A stretch of 64,000 nucleotides of DNA, taken from assembly GCA_965153455.1 (NCBI GenBank), contig OZ234501.1:10850001-10914000 (forward strand). The letters are read 5' to 3'. The position numbers and the translations under genes were made by a program. Position 1 is the stretch's first letter, and each line of letters begins with the position of its first letter. The DNA is from Sphagnum compactum (lineage: Eukaryota; Bryophyta; Sphagnopsida; Sphagnales). The notes below the pieces were generated by a model, which had not been told where the DNA came from, did no database searches, and saw nothing but the letters and a program-made list of their open reading frames with translations. Positions 50,401 through 62,379 of this stretch are shown piece by piece.

Positions 50401-50989
50401 TGAAAAAAATTAAAAATCCCTAGTTATAGTGTATTGTGAAACTTATCACTCTCCAATATCACAAGAACAAGAGGAGAGATTAGTCACAAGTAACACGACT
50501 AGTAACATCTTAAGTTAAATTACAAAATAGCCTACCAAGGAATTATTCCTTTGGTGGTAAGTTATGTGGAGCACACCGTAGTACCTAGGCCAATTTGACA
50601 CTAATATACATATTTTTTTAATGTTGAGATTTTCAAAAAATATTTTTTCAAAGATTTTTTTTTGGAAAATAAAGAATCTAATGAAATATTTGAAGATATA
50701 TTAGGTGACAAAATGGAATCCTCAAAATTAATTAATTATTCAACAAACATGTGTCAAAGTGGCCAAGGAACTACAATATTGGATCTGTATTTATTAGAGG
50801 CCCTATCCTTCTCCAACAAAAAAACCAATGTTGGGTGAGTATGTAGTTGGATGCAACAACACTAATTTGAATTTCTAGTTCATACGGTTGTTGATTGTCA
50901 TGCACCTTTGGCATCATTTTATCTTTCACTTGAAAGTTTCAAAAAATTAAATGAAAATGTAATTTTTTTGTGATCAAGGGTCTTTTTGC
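50401..50989. other. AT-rich intergenic DNA left of the transposase relic
   Basis: No gene was supported. It may include unrecognisable N-terminal remains of the transposase that follows. Confidence 0.4.
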
Positions 50990-53040
50990 CATTTAAGATA
51001 GTGGAATCCATTTGGTTACATAGAATGGCATGCATGCTAGAAACAAAAGTGATGTTCCCCACTAACAAAATGTTCGTTGAAAAAATCTTACTTCCATTAG
51101 TGCAAAAAACCTTGGTGGAGTATGTGTAGCTAGCATTGGCCACATGTGTTTTAGCCACTTTCACTTTTGACCTCTATGTACAACAACGTGGGTGATGTAT
51201 TTGTTATAATCACAAATTTTGTGTTTAACAATTGAGAACCAAAACACATAACCATTGAACCTTGTTTGAAACCATTGATATAAATGATGTGTCTATGGCT
51301 CCCAAGTTAAAGTAGCTCTTTGATAAGTTTGGGTTGACCCAAAAGATTGTTGTTTATGTGAAGGACAAGGGGTCAAATTTGCAAATTTATATTATTATTT
51401 TAAATGTAGTAGTTTCTTGTGATACTTTGGGTATGTTAGACCCATTTGATGGGTCTTGTTTGGGCCATGAATTGTCAAACTCGTGTTAATATGCCACTAT
51501 ATATGAAAAAGTGGTTCAATGATTCCATTATGTTTCTATCAATCTATTCAAATTGATATACAAAAATACAATTATCACAGGCACGAAAAATTACAAGAAC
51601 AAGAATTAAACCAAGGATACAGCAAGGAAAATAAATCATAAGAAATGCAAGCCTAAATTTAATTCAAAATTGAAAACACAAAAACGCAAGGCAAGAACAC
51701 GATATATGCTAAAAGATGATTCAAATAGAATTTTATTCTGATAACATATGAAAATAAATGTAATGGTAAAAAAACGTACTCAAAACTAATGTTGAATGAA
51801 CTAAAGGTAATGGGAGGTCCTACTCTTATTTATATTTCATTGGGGATTTAATTCAAGGAAGTTTCCATAAAGATTTCTATGTGTGCATTGACCAAGGAAA
51901 TTTCTTAAAAAACTTCCAATTAATAGTGAACTAGAAGTCAACTAAAACTTAATTAAAGGTTAACTCAAATTATACCCCATGAGGGACTTAACTTAAAGAG
52001 GCCTCCATAGAGACTTCCATGTGTGCACCGACCAAAAAAGTTTCTTAATTAATAATGAACTAAATGTTAATTAAAATTTAACTAAATGTTAACTAAAAAT
52101 TAATTAAAAGTTAATTCAAACTTAATTGGGATTTAACTGAGAATTAATTGAAAGTTAATTAAAACTTAATTAATAATTGATTAAAAGTGAACTGAAAGTT
52201 AACAATGATATAAGAAATGATGTAGGCGATTATGTTGGTGCAAGTGATGATGTAAGTGATGGGTGATGGTGGTGTTCATGATAACATCACATGGCTTAAA
52301 AAATCTAACAAAAGGTGGTAGGCGTAGAAAAAAATATGCATTTAATTTTGGATTGAAACCCATAAAATTAAATACGTTTGTGAAGCTAAAGGTTTAAGGT
52401 TCATGTTTCTTTTGATTCACATTTGATTTCAAAGTTGTATATTGTGTTGTGAATATATGCCAACAAACTTACTTTCTTTGGTCTTGTTGGTTTTGGTGTA
52501 ATGTTGATTTTAGGTTTACAAGACGGATCTTGTTGTTCCAATGTGTTGACATTTCGATTAACCATCACATTATATTATAGTCAATATTTGTTGCATTGCA
52601 AAGTTGTGCTTTTTCCACAAACTTGGTCAATTTGCAAAGTAATGGTGAAAATATTTTCCTTGATTATCATTGGTTATGTCTTGAATCAAAGTTGGTGGCA
52701 TTGGTTCCTTGGAAATACCTTGCAATTTATCATATCCACATGCGGAAAGCTTTGTGATGAACTTTCAAGTCAAAGGGCTTTTGATAGTTTAGATGATTTG
52801 GAGGTGAATGCATTTGAAGCAAAATTGGAGGATTTGATTATTTATATGAAATGTTAAGTTTTGGAAGTATTTCACCTTTTCATATATATTTTGAATGGAT
52901 TTGATAAGAGAAAAGGCCATAACATGTTTGTGCCAATGTTGCATCTTAAGTCTAAGAACATGTGATTAATGACTAATTACATGAAAAAACAATGTAGCCA
53001 CATTGGTCGTTATTTACAATGAACATCCACTCATCATGAT
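50990..53040 (+). pseudogene. Degenerate hAT-type transposase
   Basis: The + strand reads as fragments of a plant hAT-like (RNase-H fold) transposase. These are KILLPLVQKTLVEYV and LATCVLATFTFDLYVQQRG near 51080-51195. Next, after indels, come LFETIDINDVSMAPKLK - stop - LFDKFGLTQKIVVYVKDKGS near 51265-51375, where the YVKDKGSNL segment corresponds to the family's DEGANL-type region. FDGSCLGHEL follows near 51447-51475. A C-terminal piece, KGHNMFVPMLHLKSKNM then LMTNYMKKQC, is near 52910-53000. Many stops and frameshifts prevent translation. About 51540-52490 looks unrelated to the transposase and may be an insertion or diverged filler. Family assignment rests on recalled consensus; terminal repeats and target duplication were not found. 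Confidence 0.6.
51925..52205 (+). repeat. Degenerate short-period repeat (AATTAAAAGTTAA-like)
   Basis: About 280 bp of variants of TTAATTAAAAGTTAAC with an irregular 11-13-bp period lie inside the transposase relic. This looks like slippage expansion. Confidence 0.75.
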
Positions 53041-55244
53041 TTGAATCCTTGAACGTGCAAATTTTGAAATTAATTTGGTTAATTAATTAATTAAAATATT
53101 TTAAAATAAAAAATTGGAAGAATTACTAAAACATGTTATTTGTTAGAAAACCAAAAGATACACTTGTTCAATTATCTTTCAAATAACCTAAGCATATATC
53201 TACCAAAACAAATGTTAAAACTTTCACCCTTATTTATACCCTTGGATTCCAATTTTTAAACACCTAAAATTGGACAATTCTCTTAAAATCATTTTTCTCA
53301 AAAAAAATTGAACCCAATTAATTCTTTGTTTACAAAAATTTCAAAAATGTGGAACCAACTATTATTTAGAAAAATCAATTACCCACCCAACACTAATAAA
53401 AATTTTCCCTAATGTTTAAAGGACATGTAAGATTTCTTCCATTTTGCAAGTTCCTGAAAGACTTGTTCTTGTGCCCGACAATGGTCATCTAAATACACTA
53501 CAAAAATTGAGGCAGGTTTTTACTGTTGAATTTGAATTGCACACAAAATTTGAGTTACATAATGGCAAAAAGGTGCCAAATGTCATCCTTGGATGATTTT
53601 ATCTTCATTCACCCATGAACATTGGATTTGTTGGTTGCTTTTGAGGGGTATAATTGATTAACTGTAGCTACTTTGACATGCCTTTTTGTGAGAATAGTTG
53701 CATAGGTATATAATTGTTAGGTACAAAGTGGTCCTAAAAGTGCTCATGCAAAATACATCACCCTCTAGATGGGAATCACCATGACTTCTCTCTCTCACCT
53801 CCAAGTTCCAACCACACAAACATTTGGACAAGCTTCAAGATTGGAGTTTCTAAATGTTTTCATCAACATTTTATTTTATTATTATTATTACTATTATTTT
53901 TCCCAACATCATTTTTAGCATATCATGGCTTCCTTCATTAGGTTGAATTATCTCACTCACGATTTTAGGCTTAAAACTTGGCTTATAGTTAGGTCAATTA
54001 TCCCTATGTTTTGCATGTCTTCTTTCCCCTTTGCACTCCAAAGTTCACTCATTTGGTTGCATCAATGTGTTTGTAACCGAGCACTTGATAGAAGGGATAT
54101 TCATGTTCTTCCATGTGCCCATGGTAGTAGCAACAATGACACACATGATGTCACTTAGGATATTTTTGCCCCCTTTGGTTGAAAAAAATGGCTCTTCCAT
54201 GCTTCTTCTATCAATTCTTCACTCAATTTGGAGGCATGTAGATAAATATATATATATTTTTAATCAAAGGATGGGGTTTCAACTTTCATGGTTTTTGGGT
54301 ATTAGAGAGCCCACACTTAAAGTTGAAATATTCCATAAGGTGGTTTCTATGCAATGAATGGTGATATAAAAAGCAAGACAAAAACAAGGAAAAGTACTAA
54401 ACCACATTGACATTGGGAGACCAATTTCTTCCTATAGTAATGGAGATTTTTGATTACCATATACATTCTCAAAGCAATGTAAACCCCCCCAAAAAAAAAG
54501 TACCTAGTTATCCATATTGACATGAAGGACCACTTTCTTGCTTTAGTAATAGAGAATTTTGGTTAGTTGTAAGTAGCAACTTTTTTCCATAATTACATAG
54601 AGAAAGATTGGAACCTCAATTGGAGTTCCTCTCCTTTGTCATTACTTTCTCTAAACAATAAGTTTCAATCACTTAAATAAATATTTCTAGGTTTTTCTAC
54701 CCAACTTCCAATCATGGACTTGCCGTAGATCTCACTTGTATTTAATCTTTGATGCCTTGTTACCAAGGGCTCAATTAACCTTTTTATTCACTTTCTTAGA
54801 CTTATTAGGGTTCTCCTTTTTTTTGCCCCTTTTCTTTTCTTTTTCTTTATGGGTGTATTGTAGGTTTTCATCACTACATTAGGACTAGGTTCACCAACTC
54901 AATTACAAATTCACAAAGACCAAAAGTTGAAAAGATACATGACCAATACATGATGTTTTAAACTTACCAACCTTTTAGGTTAATAAAGGCCCAATTGCCA
55001 AGTAGGCTTCCATGTCATCATATCAAAGCACATCCAATGGGCATGGGAACTTTGATGATTTTGTTTTAACCCCCCCCATACAATGTGATGAGTTGTGTTC
55101 GGAAAGTGCCCTTCATCACGATGTCCCACCCGACAATTTTTTACAAATTTTCAACTTCACAAAAGTGGCTTTTTTTTCTTTTCCTGGGAAGCACATTTTA
55201 TGTTTGAAAAACAGGCTTTTTTTTCTTTTTTTTTCCCCCAATTC
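53041..55244. other. AT-rich intergenic DNA
   Basis: Open frames at 53925-54357 and 55012-55377 (+) have no recognised domain. Poly-T and poly-C tracts are frequent. No gene was supported. Confidence 0.4.
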
Positions 55245-55345
55245 TAACTCAAGAAGAGTGAAAATTTGCCAAAATATAGAAGGTTCTACTTTCAAAATTT
55301 GGCTAAATCTTCATGTGGATCATTGCCACTTTGGCTATGTACATC
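55245..55345 (-). repeat. Diverged copy of the AGCCAAATTTGGCT dispersed repeat
   Basis: On the minus strand it reads AATGATCCACATGAAG, then ATTTAGCCAAATTTTGAAAG, ACCTTCTATATTTTGGCAAA. Confidence 0.55.
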
Positions 55346-56631
55346 ACAAAATTGACGAAAACAAAACACTACTCTAGAGTCAAGATCCTTCAATTTGATG
55401 AACACAAAGAGATGTTGGTCATGCAAGTGGAAAGTCAACATGAAAGGTGGGCGGGAAACCTAGGATTCTGAGACATGAGTTGGAGCGACAATTTATTGGG
55501 GAATATCAAATTGGGTACGAATATCTTTGTCCGACAAGTGAATATTAATTCTTTTGAAAACCAAATGAATGTTATAATAAACGTATAGATATGTACATAC
55601 AAATGGGGCGGTAGTATATAGATTTGGTGGTGCTCCGTCTAGCATGTTGAATTTCTACAATTCATACTATGCTACCCATAACCTAGTTGACAACCCAACC
55701 AACAAAAACACACGAATCCAAAACAAAACAAAGAATAGTACATCACAAATGGAAAATTCCAAAATTACTTGCCATCATGTTTTGGGTCAATGTTCCAATC
55801 CCTTTTGAGGTCTTCATCCAAAATTATGTATCTAGATGTATTCATGTGTTCAGACATTGCATAGGGTGTTCAAAAAGCTTCTCTCTCAAGTCTCAATCTA
55901 TTTATTAAAGTTATCCGTAAAGTCACCCTCTCTTTCACCCCCTATCGCCTCTTTCAGTGGTATCCGCAAAGTAAGGAAATTTTATTGAATCTCAATATGA
56001 AATACTGAAACTCAGCATTTAATGCACAAAGTTTGAGACTAATATAGTAACTGTAGAGGTAGGAGCAATGAAAATATATGTAGCAGCTGTGGAGGCGCTC
56101 AGGAAAAAGGAAAGAGGGGATGAAACTCAGTTCACCACCAAAATCGGTGGAAAAACTAGATTGGGTCCATTTTGTAAAATTTCATTCCCACTTATGCATT
56201 TGATGCCCTATTATGCGGAAACTGGCCATTCTCGCCCCCTAATCGTGTGACTTTACCGATAACTTTATTATATATTAAATAATTTCATTGCTTGTCCAAA
56301 AGGAGGTATGTAGTATGTAGTACCTTAGTGACTTCAACACATGTCTGTCGAATAATTAATTAATTAATCATGAAATTTTCACTTTTAAAAAAAAGAATAT
56401 TCTTAAAGATTCAATTATTTTCCTTCACAAATTTTTATTCTTTGAAAAAAAAAAAATTTCTGAAAATTTCAAACATTTTTGAAAATAATATAATCAGTGT
56501 CGTTGAAGCTGCCAAAGGTACTATGGTATATATATGTAAGCAAACACACAACCATAAAGACTGGGAATTTCTTTTCCCATACAAACACGGGCACCCTAAA
56601 TTGTAAAATTAACACTTGTAGTATTTCCCTC

Positions 56632-56756
56632 GGAAGACAATCTTACAAGGGATTTCCCCACAAGACAATCTTGCACTGGATTTTCAGTGTAAGAAGATCT
56701 TTGCATTGGATTTCTCATAAGTCAATCTTACATAGGATTTCCTTGCAAGGCAACTC
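56632..56756 (+). repeat. Four degenerate tandem units of about 25-35 bp
   Basis: AAGACAATCTTACAAGGGAT, AAGACAATCTTGCACTGGAT, AAGATCTTTGCATTGGAT and AGTCAATCTTACATAGGAT follow one another, each with TTTC-rich spacing. Confidence 0.8.
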
Positions 56757-57262
56757 AATGGTGTTTTTCTTTTCTTTACCAAACCATCTCTCTCTTTTGC
56801 ATATCGACATTTGACACAAGATGACACAACATCTTTTGTGTGATTTTCACGTCAAAAGCTTCTAAGCATGAAAAGACTTGAGTCGGAGGAGAACGACATC
56901 ACACATTATTATTATGCCTCCATTTCTAAACACTTGATTGAAACCTAATTGTGATGTCTTCCATTGAATCACAAAATCGTCAAAACTGAAACTGAAATTT
57001 GTCACAAACTATTGCATTATTCATTAATATAAAACGACTTATGTGAATTGCAAGAAGATCCCAAGAAAATAGTACAAAAAAATTTAAAAAATAGAGCTTC
57101 AAAAATGGCTAAATACAGAAAATTACGCAACAAGGAACCTAGTCACACCACCCATTGATCTCCAAGGGAAAGATTAAAATACCCTAAAAGAAATCCCCAT
57201 TTCTTTATGCCATAGAAAGGGAAGTCCACTTACCTGGGTATTTCCCTCGGGTTGAGGTGACA

Positions 57263-57388
57263 AGACCCACCCTAGGGTCCATCACCCCAACCCATGGTAA
57301 AGGGCCATCACCCTAACCCATGGTAAGGGGTTGACGTGCAAAGACCCACCCTAAGGCCCATCACCCCAACTCATCACAAAGGGACCGT
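57263..57388 (+). repeat. Degenerate tandem repeat of CCATCACCCCAACCCATGG words
   Basis: Three units combine GACCCACCCTA(G/A)GG, CCATCACCC(C/T)AACCCATG and GGTAAAGGG. The purine/pyrimidine skew and G/C content are unlike the flanks. Confidence 0.8.
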
Positions 57389-58769
57389 CCACTAGACAAT
57401 TTTTTGAAGCTTATTGTAATTCGAAAACATGTGTGTTTACTTTGTGAGCACATTCATGCTTTAGTGTACCTAATGGATCTCGTCTTGCATGCAAAAGTCA
57501 CCCTTGTTGTTCGAAAGGTCTTTCTTTGTGTTGTTGGCAACAACAACAAATTGTAATTTACATTTCTCCACATGTTGATCTAAAGCCATTAAGTTGACTT
57601 GACTTTAGGGTTTCCATGGCTTTTGTCTTTGCCCACACCCACTTTAGACAAAGCTGGGCTTTGATTTTATAGTCAATTTACTCTTGATGCTAGGGGCATA
57701 AAAATCATGTTTCTGTAATAGTGAATAGACAAGAGCCCCTTTTGTCTTATTGTTAAGGAGGAGGAGGAGGAGGAGACCCATAAAAATTGTCATTATATGA
57801 AGGGACACTAATACTTTGCAAAATGTCATAGAAGTAATGTAATAATAACCCAATGCTTTTCAATTTTCAACAATTTTGACAACAAATATTCATAATTTTT
57901 TTTTTATATTTTTTTTTTGGCTAGAACTTTTGCCCAAATTATTGTGTGCCAAAAATCAGTTGTAAGCATGGTATATGGATGGACACTCACTTTGGCAATT
58001 TCAAAAGAAATCACAAACATCTACGGACATGACCCATTGTGTGCATTATTTCCACCGAGTCACAAGTCGTAACTCATACGACACAAAAAATTAAATTGTG
58101 GCAAGGCAAAAAGGTTGGTCCTACTAACTCAAGAATGCACTCTTGGTAGAAATCACTAGGTACTTAAGTTATTATATATGCATTGTATAATGGGCCGGGC
58201 ATGAACTTTTGCCAAAGTGTGGCAATACTTTCACAAAGTGTGAATTATACAAGGTCCCACTAGCTTAGCTTATTATTCACATATTCCTTATACCATGCCA
58301 CACATCACTCCTTTCTCTCTTGACCCCAACACAATAATAACAACACTAGTTATAAAGCACTCCAAGGAAGGATTTTCACTTTGTATTTGAACACATGTCC
58401 CCGGATGGTAGATTAGTTCATCCATTGAAGAAGGAGCCTTCCATCCGCCAATCACATGCAAAACCCTCGTCATTTGAATTAAAAAACCTTTTGAGCTTTA
58501 CTCTAAGGAAGTCATCATGCTCATACTAGAGACCTCCCATAATGTATATGGTAGTAATAGGTAGTATATTATTACTTGGACATTAAATATATTATTATTA
58601 TTATTTATTAATGTTGGTGTTCTCAAAAATTAATTTTTTTTTTCAAAGAACAAAGTTTTGTGAAGGGAAAATGAAGAAGCTTTTGGAACATATTCAAGAC
58701 CATTCTAATTTTTGATATGGAATGGTATTTGTCATAGGTAGTACTATTTTTTGTTGATGTAGTTGAAGT

Positions 58770-58900
58770 GGTGATCATCGGTAATATGATTTAGCCAAAT
58801 TTGGCTACATACTAAATATGAAAGTAAAAAAGTTTAAAGAAAAAAAAACAGAATCCTTCTATATTCTTGACTACCTATTGGAAATTATTATAAAAATCTA
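58770..58900 (+). repeat. Copy of the AGCCAAATTTGGCT dispersed repeat (best preserved)
   Basis: It reads GTGATCATCGGTAATATGA, then TTTAGCCAAATTTGGCTACA, AATATGAAAGTAAAAAAGTT, GAATCCTTCTATATTC and GACTACCTATTGG. It contains a 14-bp perfect palindrome core. Confidence 0.8.
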
Positions 58901-59274
58901 ACAATTTTTTAAAAACATCTTTGAAATATGAAAAATTTGGGCCTTTTTTTTGTTTTGTTTTTCCCCATGAAAAATCCTTTTTTTGGTATTAGGTCCAATC
59001 AAATTTGTTCAGGTCCAAAAAAAAAATACAACACTGGGATTACTAAATACTTCAGAATCTCATTTAGTGGAAGGTGGATTAAAAAATAAATAAATAAACA
59101 ATAGAAAAAGATTATGGTTTTTTGGGATGGGGTGGAGGGGGGGGAGAAAGTTCCTGACAATCAAAACGGCAGTCAAAACAACCGCGTCAAAACAGCGACA
59201 GAAGTCCGCTGCTGCTACACTACACTAGTGGAGGTGATGTGCAAGCGCAATTTAAGCTTTCTTCCCCCATTCCT

Positions 59275-59838
59275 TTCTCTTCAATCTCCTCTCTCTCTCT
59301 CTCTCTCTTGTTCTCCATCTCTTTAATTAGCTTACAAGCTTTTAAAGTCTGAGCTGAATCTCTTGAGCTTTTTCTTTTCTTTCTTTTGAAAAAATTAAAA
59401 ACAAAAGTTTATCATAGACAACAGACTCTGGTCTCTTCCCACTTGGGTGGCTTGCTCCTTAATTTGTTTCTTCTGGTTTTTGGTTATTTGGGATTGTTTT
59501 TAGATTTATTTTTACTTTTTTCTTGCTGTTTTGTTGTGATTGTGGTTGTGGTTGTGGTTGTGGTTGTTTTTTTTTTTTTTGAGACTCTCCTCCTCCTCTT
59601 CTTGTTCTTGTTCTTGTTCTTTTCAATTGTAGATATGATGAGGCGTGCTGCTTAAGGTATCTGTAGCTTTCTTGTTGTAGTAAGGACTCGCTGTGTTTTT
59701 GTTGTTGTTGTTGTTGTAGTAGTTGGCGATCCAGTTCTTCTCCCAGTAGAGACTTGACTGTGTAAGAATTTATTTTTATTTATTTTTCTTTTTTGTGAGT
59801 GTTTTCTGAGTTTGGAGCTTCGTCGTGAAGGCGGAGAG
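59275..59838 (+). promoter_or_regulatory. Presumed 5' leader of the HMA-protein gene
   Basis: The stretch is pyrimidine-rich: (CT)n at about 59288-59308, GTGGTTGTGGTTGTGG near 59543-59562, a T run, then TCTTGTTCTTGTTCTTGTTC and TTGTTGTTGTTGTTG near 59700. This resembles the CT-rich leader of the mutase gene. It has no credible ORF and no strong TATA box just upstream. A 5'-UTR intron may be present. Confidence 0.4.
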
Positions 59839-62061
59839 ATGGCGGCTATGAATGAGGTGTGTGTGTGTGTCTCTCTCTCTTTGGGTCCCTTTCTTGCCTG
59901 CTTTTTGAACTCATGCCCTTTTTTAAAAAAGAAAAATTGTTGGGTAGTTTTCTCCAGTCTTGTGTTTTTGTGTGCAGGTAGCTAGGTAGCTAGTTAGCTA
60001 GCTGCAGAGAGTGCCTGTTGTTAGCCCGATGTTGATTTGTGTGCGATTTCTGTGTCCAGGTGATGATAAATCACAGGAACCGGGATCCCAAGTGGATGGC
60101 AGAAAGCTATCACCCGGGAGATGTAATTTTCCATGATCTGAAAAACCTCATAATCTACTTTTCTAGCAAGCAGCCGGTGCTAGAAAAGTAGCTGTTGTGT
60201 TTATTATAGTGCCATTTGTTCCCTTGAAAGCCATGAAGAGAAAGGATTTCTTTGCTGATGATCTCTTCTTGGATGATGATGTTGATGTGGTGGGTGATAC
60301 TTCATTCAGCAGGCGGGGAATAAGAAACACATGGATCCTCAACGGATGGCAAACAGGAAACAGAGAGAAGCTGCACCCACCCAGCCCAAGGCTTCTTCCA
60401 AGGCTCCGGAGATGCCAGTAAGAAGAGCTCTGCACAATCAAACCCTAGACCTTAATTGTGTCATTGCAATGCTCTTCTACCATGGCTCCAGAATGCTTGC
60501 TTGCTTGTGTGCCACTTCTTCAGCAGAAGTTTTTGGCCACTTGGTGGTGCCAGCTCTTTGGTTGAAGTAAATGATAACCTCTGGTCCAAATTGTTTGTTT
60601 TCTCTTTCACAGCAAACCCATTTCCGAGTCCACTTGTGCTGCAACAAATGTGAGGAAAAAGCAAGGGAAGAAGCTGGTGAAGTACCCGGTGAGCATGTCA
60701 TCTGAAGAAACCCTAACAGTCATGAATTTTGCATGAAAATGACATTTCCGAAATTCCTTTTTTATACAGCTCTTGCTTCTCCCCATTCAGCAGAAACTGA
60801 TGAGAAAATTATTATGGAGATCCTCCTGCTGCTGGGGATATGGATTTTCTTTTCCTTCAAGGCCTATCAGTGTTGTTTTGGGGAGGGTTGTGTTCCAAAT
60901 TTGTTTTTGAACTTGTATGAATAGTGGCATCTTCTCTCACACACAGCTGGTGCATGTGTGCCAGGGGTTATGTCTTTGATCACCGATGCACGTGAGTCAA
61001 GAGTCACAGTCCTGGGTGCAGCAGATCCTGCAGCTGTATTGAAGAAATTGAAAAAGCATGTTGACAAGAAGGCAATGTACTGGCCTGCTGAAGTACCAGT
61101 CCAGAAGGTTGTTGGTTTCCAGAATGTTTCTGCTGCTGGAGGAGAGAGAGGTGAGAAGGTGCAGGGGAAAGGTGGCAACCGTGAGGTGAACATGGATGCT
61201 GCTGGACCTGGAATGAATCAGCATAGGATGGTTGAGACAGTGAAGCCTGATCCGAGAATGGTTGATCCCAGGAAGGTTGAGCCGATACTGGCTGGTCCAA
61301 GAATGGTCGATCCAAGAATGGTCGATCCAAGAATGGTCGATCCAAGAATGATTGATCCAAGAATGGTTGATCCAAGAATGATTGATCCAAGAATGGTTGA
61401 TCCAAGAATGATTGATCCAAGAATGATTGATCCAAGAATGGTTGATCCGAGAGAGAGGAGGGGTCATGACATGAGAAAGGTGCGGTTTGCTGATGAAGTA
61501 GAGATGAGGGGTGGTGATGTGAGAGCAGAGATGCGGCCTGTTGATCCAAGACAAATGAGGGGTGGTGATGTGAGAGCAGAGATGCGGCACGTTGATCCAA
61601 GAGAGATGCAGCCTGCTTATCCAAGGGACATGAGGGCTGCTAAAGTGAGAGAGGGGTGGCTTGTTGATCCAAGAGACCCAAGGGGTGGTGAGATGGGAGC
61701 GATGCGGCCTGTCGATCCCAGAGAGATGAGGGGTGGTGACATGAGAGAGCTACGCCCTGTTGATCCAAGAGGCATGAGGAGGCCAATTGATGCAAGAGAA
61801 ATGCATCCATATGAATATGCGCCAAGAGATATGCGGCCTGTGGATCCAAGGACAGAGATGAGAGGAGATCCACGTGATTATAGATACACAGGCTACCCAT
61901 ATTACAGCTCTAGACCTCGGGACACTGATCTGCACGAATATCAGCCAAAAGACTCTTATTTCAGTGATTATAGACCCAGCCAAAATTACCCAGCTAACTA
62001 TAACACTGCCCCAGTTTCATTCTATGAGGAGGGTGTCACCAACCCCTACTACAGGAACTAA
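59839..62061 (+). CDS. HMA-domain protein with M[V/I]DPR-repeat tail
   Basis: This encodes a 452-residue protein, predicted soluble and metal-binding. Exons are 59839-59856, 60060-60122, 60313-60417, 60613-60688 and 60965-62061. All introns are GT-AG and the joined frame stays open. The start is the first ATG before exon 1's donor; exon 1 is only six codons, so the 5' end is the least certain part. A basic N-terminal segment (about 1-62) precedes a heavy-metal-associated domain (about 63-128). The domain has strand FRVHL, metal motif CCNKC (Cys72 and Cys75 forming CxxC), an EEKAREE helix, strand GVMSLITDARESRVTVLG and a KKLKKHVDKKAMYW helix. This is the layout of plant HPP/HIPP metallochaperone-like proteins. 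Then a long Met/Asp/Pro/Arg-rich tail carries ten exact M[V/I]DPR units (201-250), looser RGGDVRAEMR-VDPR repeats, and a Tyr-rich end. There is no C-terminal CaaX box, so isoprenylation is not expected. Function inferred only from the HMA fold. Confidence 0.87.
61303..61452 (+). repeat. 15-bp coding minisatellite, ten units
   Basis: Ten tandem copies of ATG(G/A)TTGATCCAAGA or GTCGATCC variants encode M[V/I]DPR. Units are nearly identical at the DNA level, so copy number has changed recently and may vary between individuals. The reverse strand stays open across the array because the repeat lacks stop codons there. Confidence 0.97.
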
Positions 62062-62379
62062 GACATGTATCCATTAGAAGTTGTCAGTATTACCCAAAAC
62101 TCTTCAGGTTTCTTTTCTTGCAGGAAGTTAAAAATCAGTTCTCCTACCCCACTGAGAAATAATTTCCGGACTACTTCCTTTGTAGCAGAGCAGCATGATG
62201 ATTTGTTAGCCGATAGCAAGGAATATTGTCGGAGCTGATATTTCTGCATTAGAGGTTTACAGCCTGACTACTAACTACTTGCGCTAGATCAGGTACACTA
62301 CAAAGACTCCTTGGCAATTGAGTTTCCAGGACTTGGGGGAGTACCTAAATTTTGATTATATGTATACCAACAACCCCCA

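Larger units (their letters stand above)
55346..58769. other. Intergenic DNA with short repeats
   Basis: No gene was supported. The second copy of the (AATT)n repeat lies at about 56307-56382 (see 46985-47060). Open frames up to 105 codons (56497-56814) fall in repeats. A GGAGGAGGAGGAGGAG tract lies near 57759-57774. Confidence 0.4.

Noticed and set aside
50919-51164. Minus-strand 81-codon frame
   Set aside because: The plus strand of the same stretch reads as hAT-like transposase fragments, so the minus frame is a by-product.
60997-61624. Long minus-strand open frames (197 and 206 codons) antisense to the HMA gene tail
   Set aside because: They exist only because the 15-bp repeat has no stops on the reverse strand. 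Their translations are repeats of SWINH or FLDQS type with no domain, and the sense gene is well supported.
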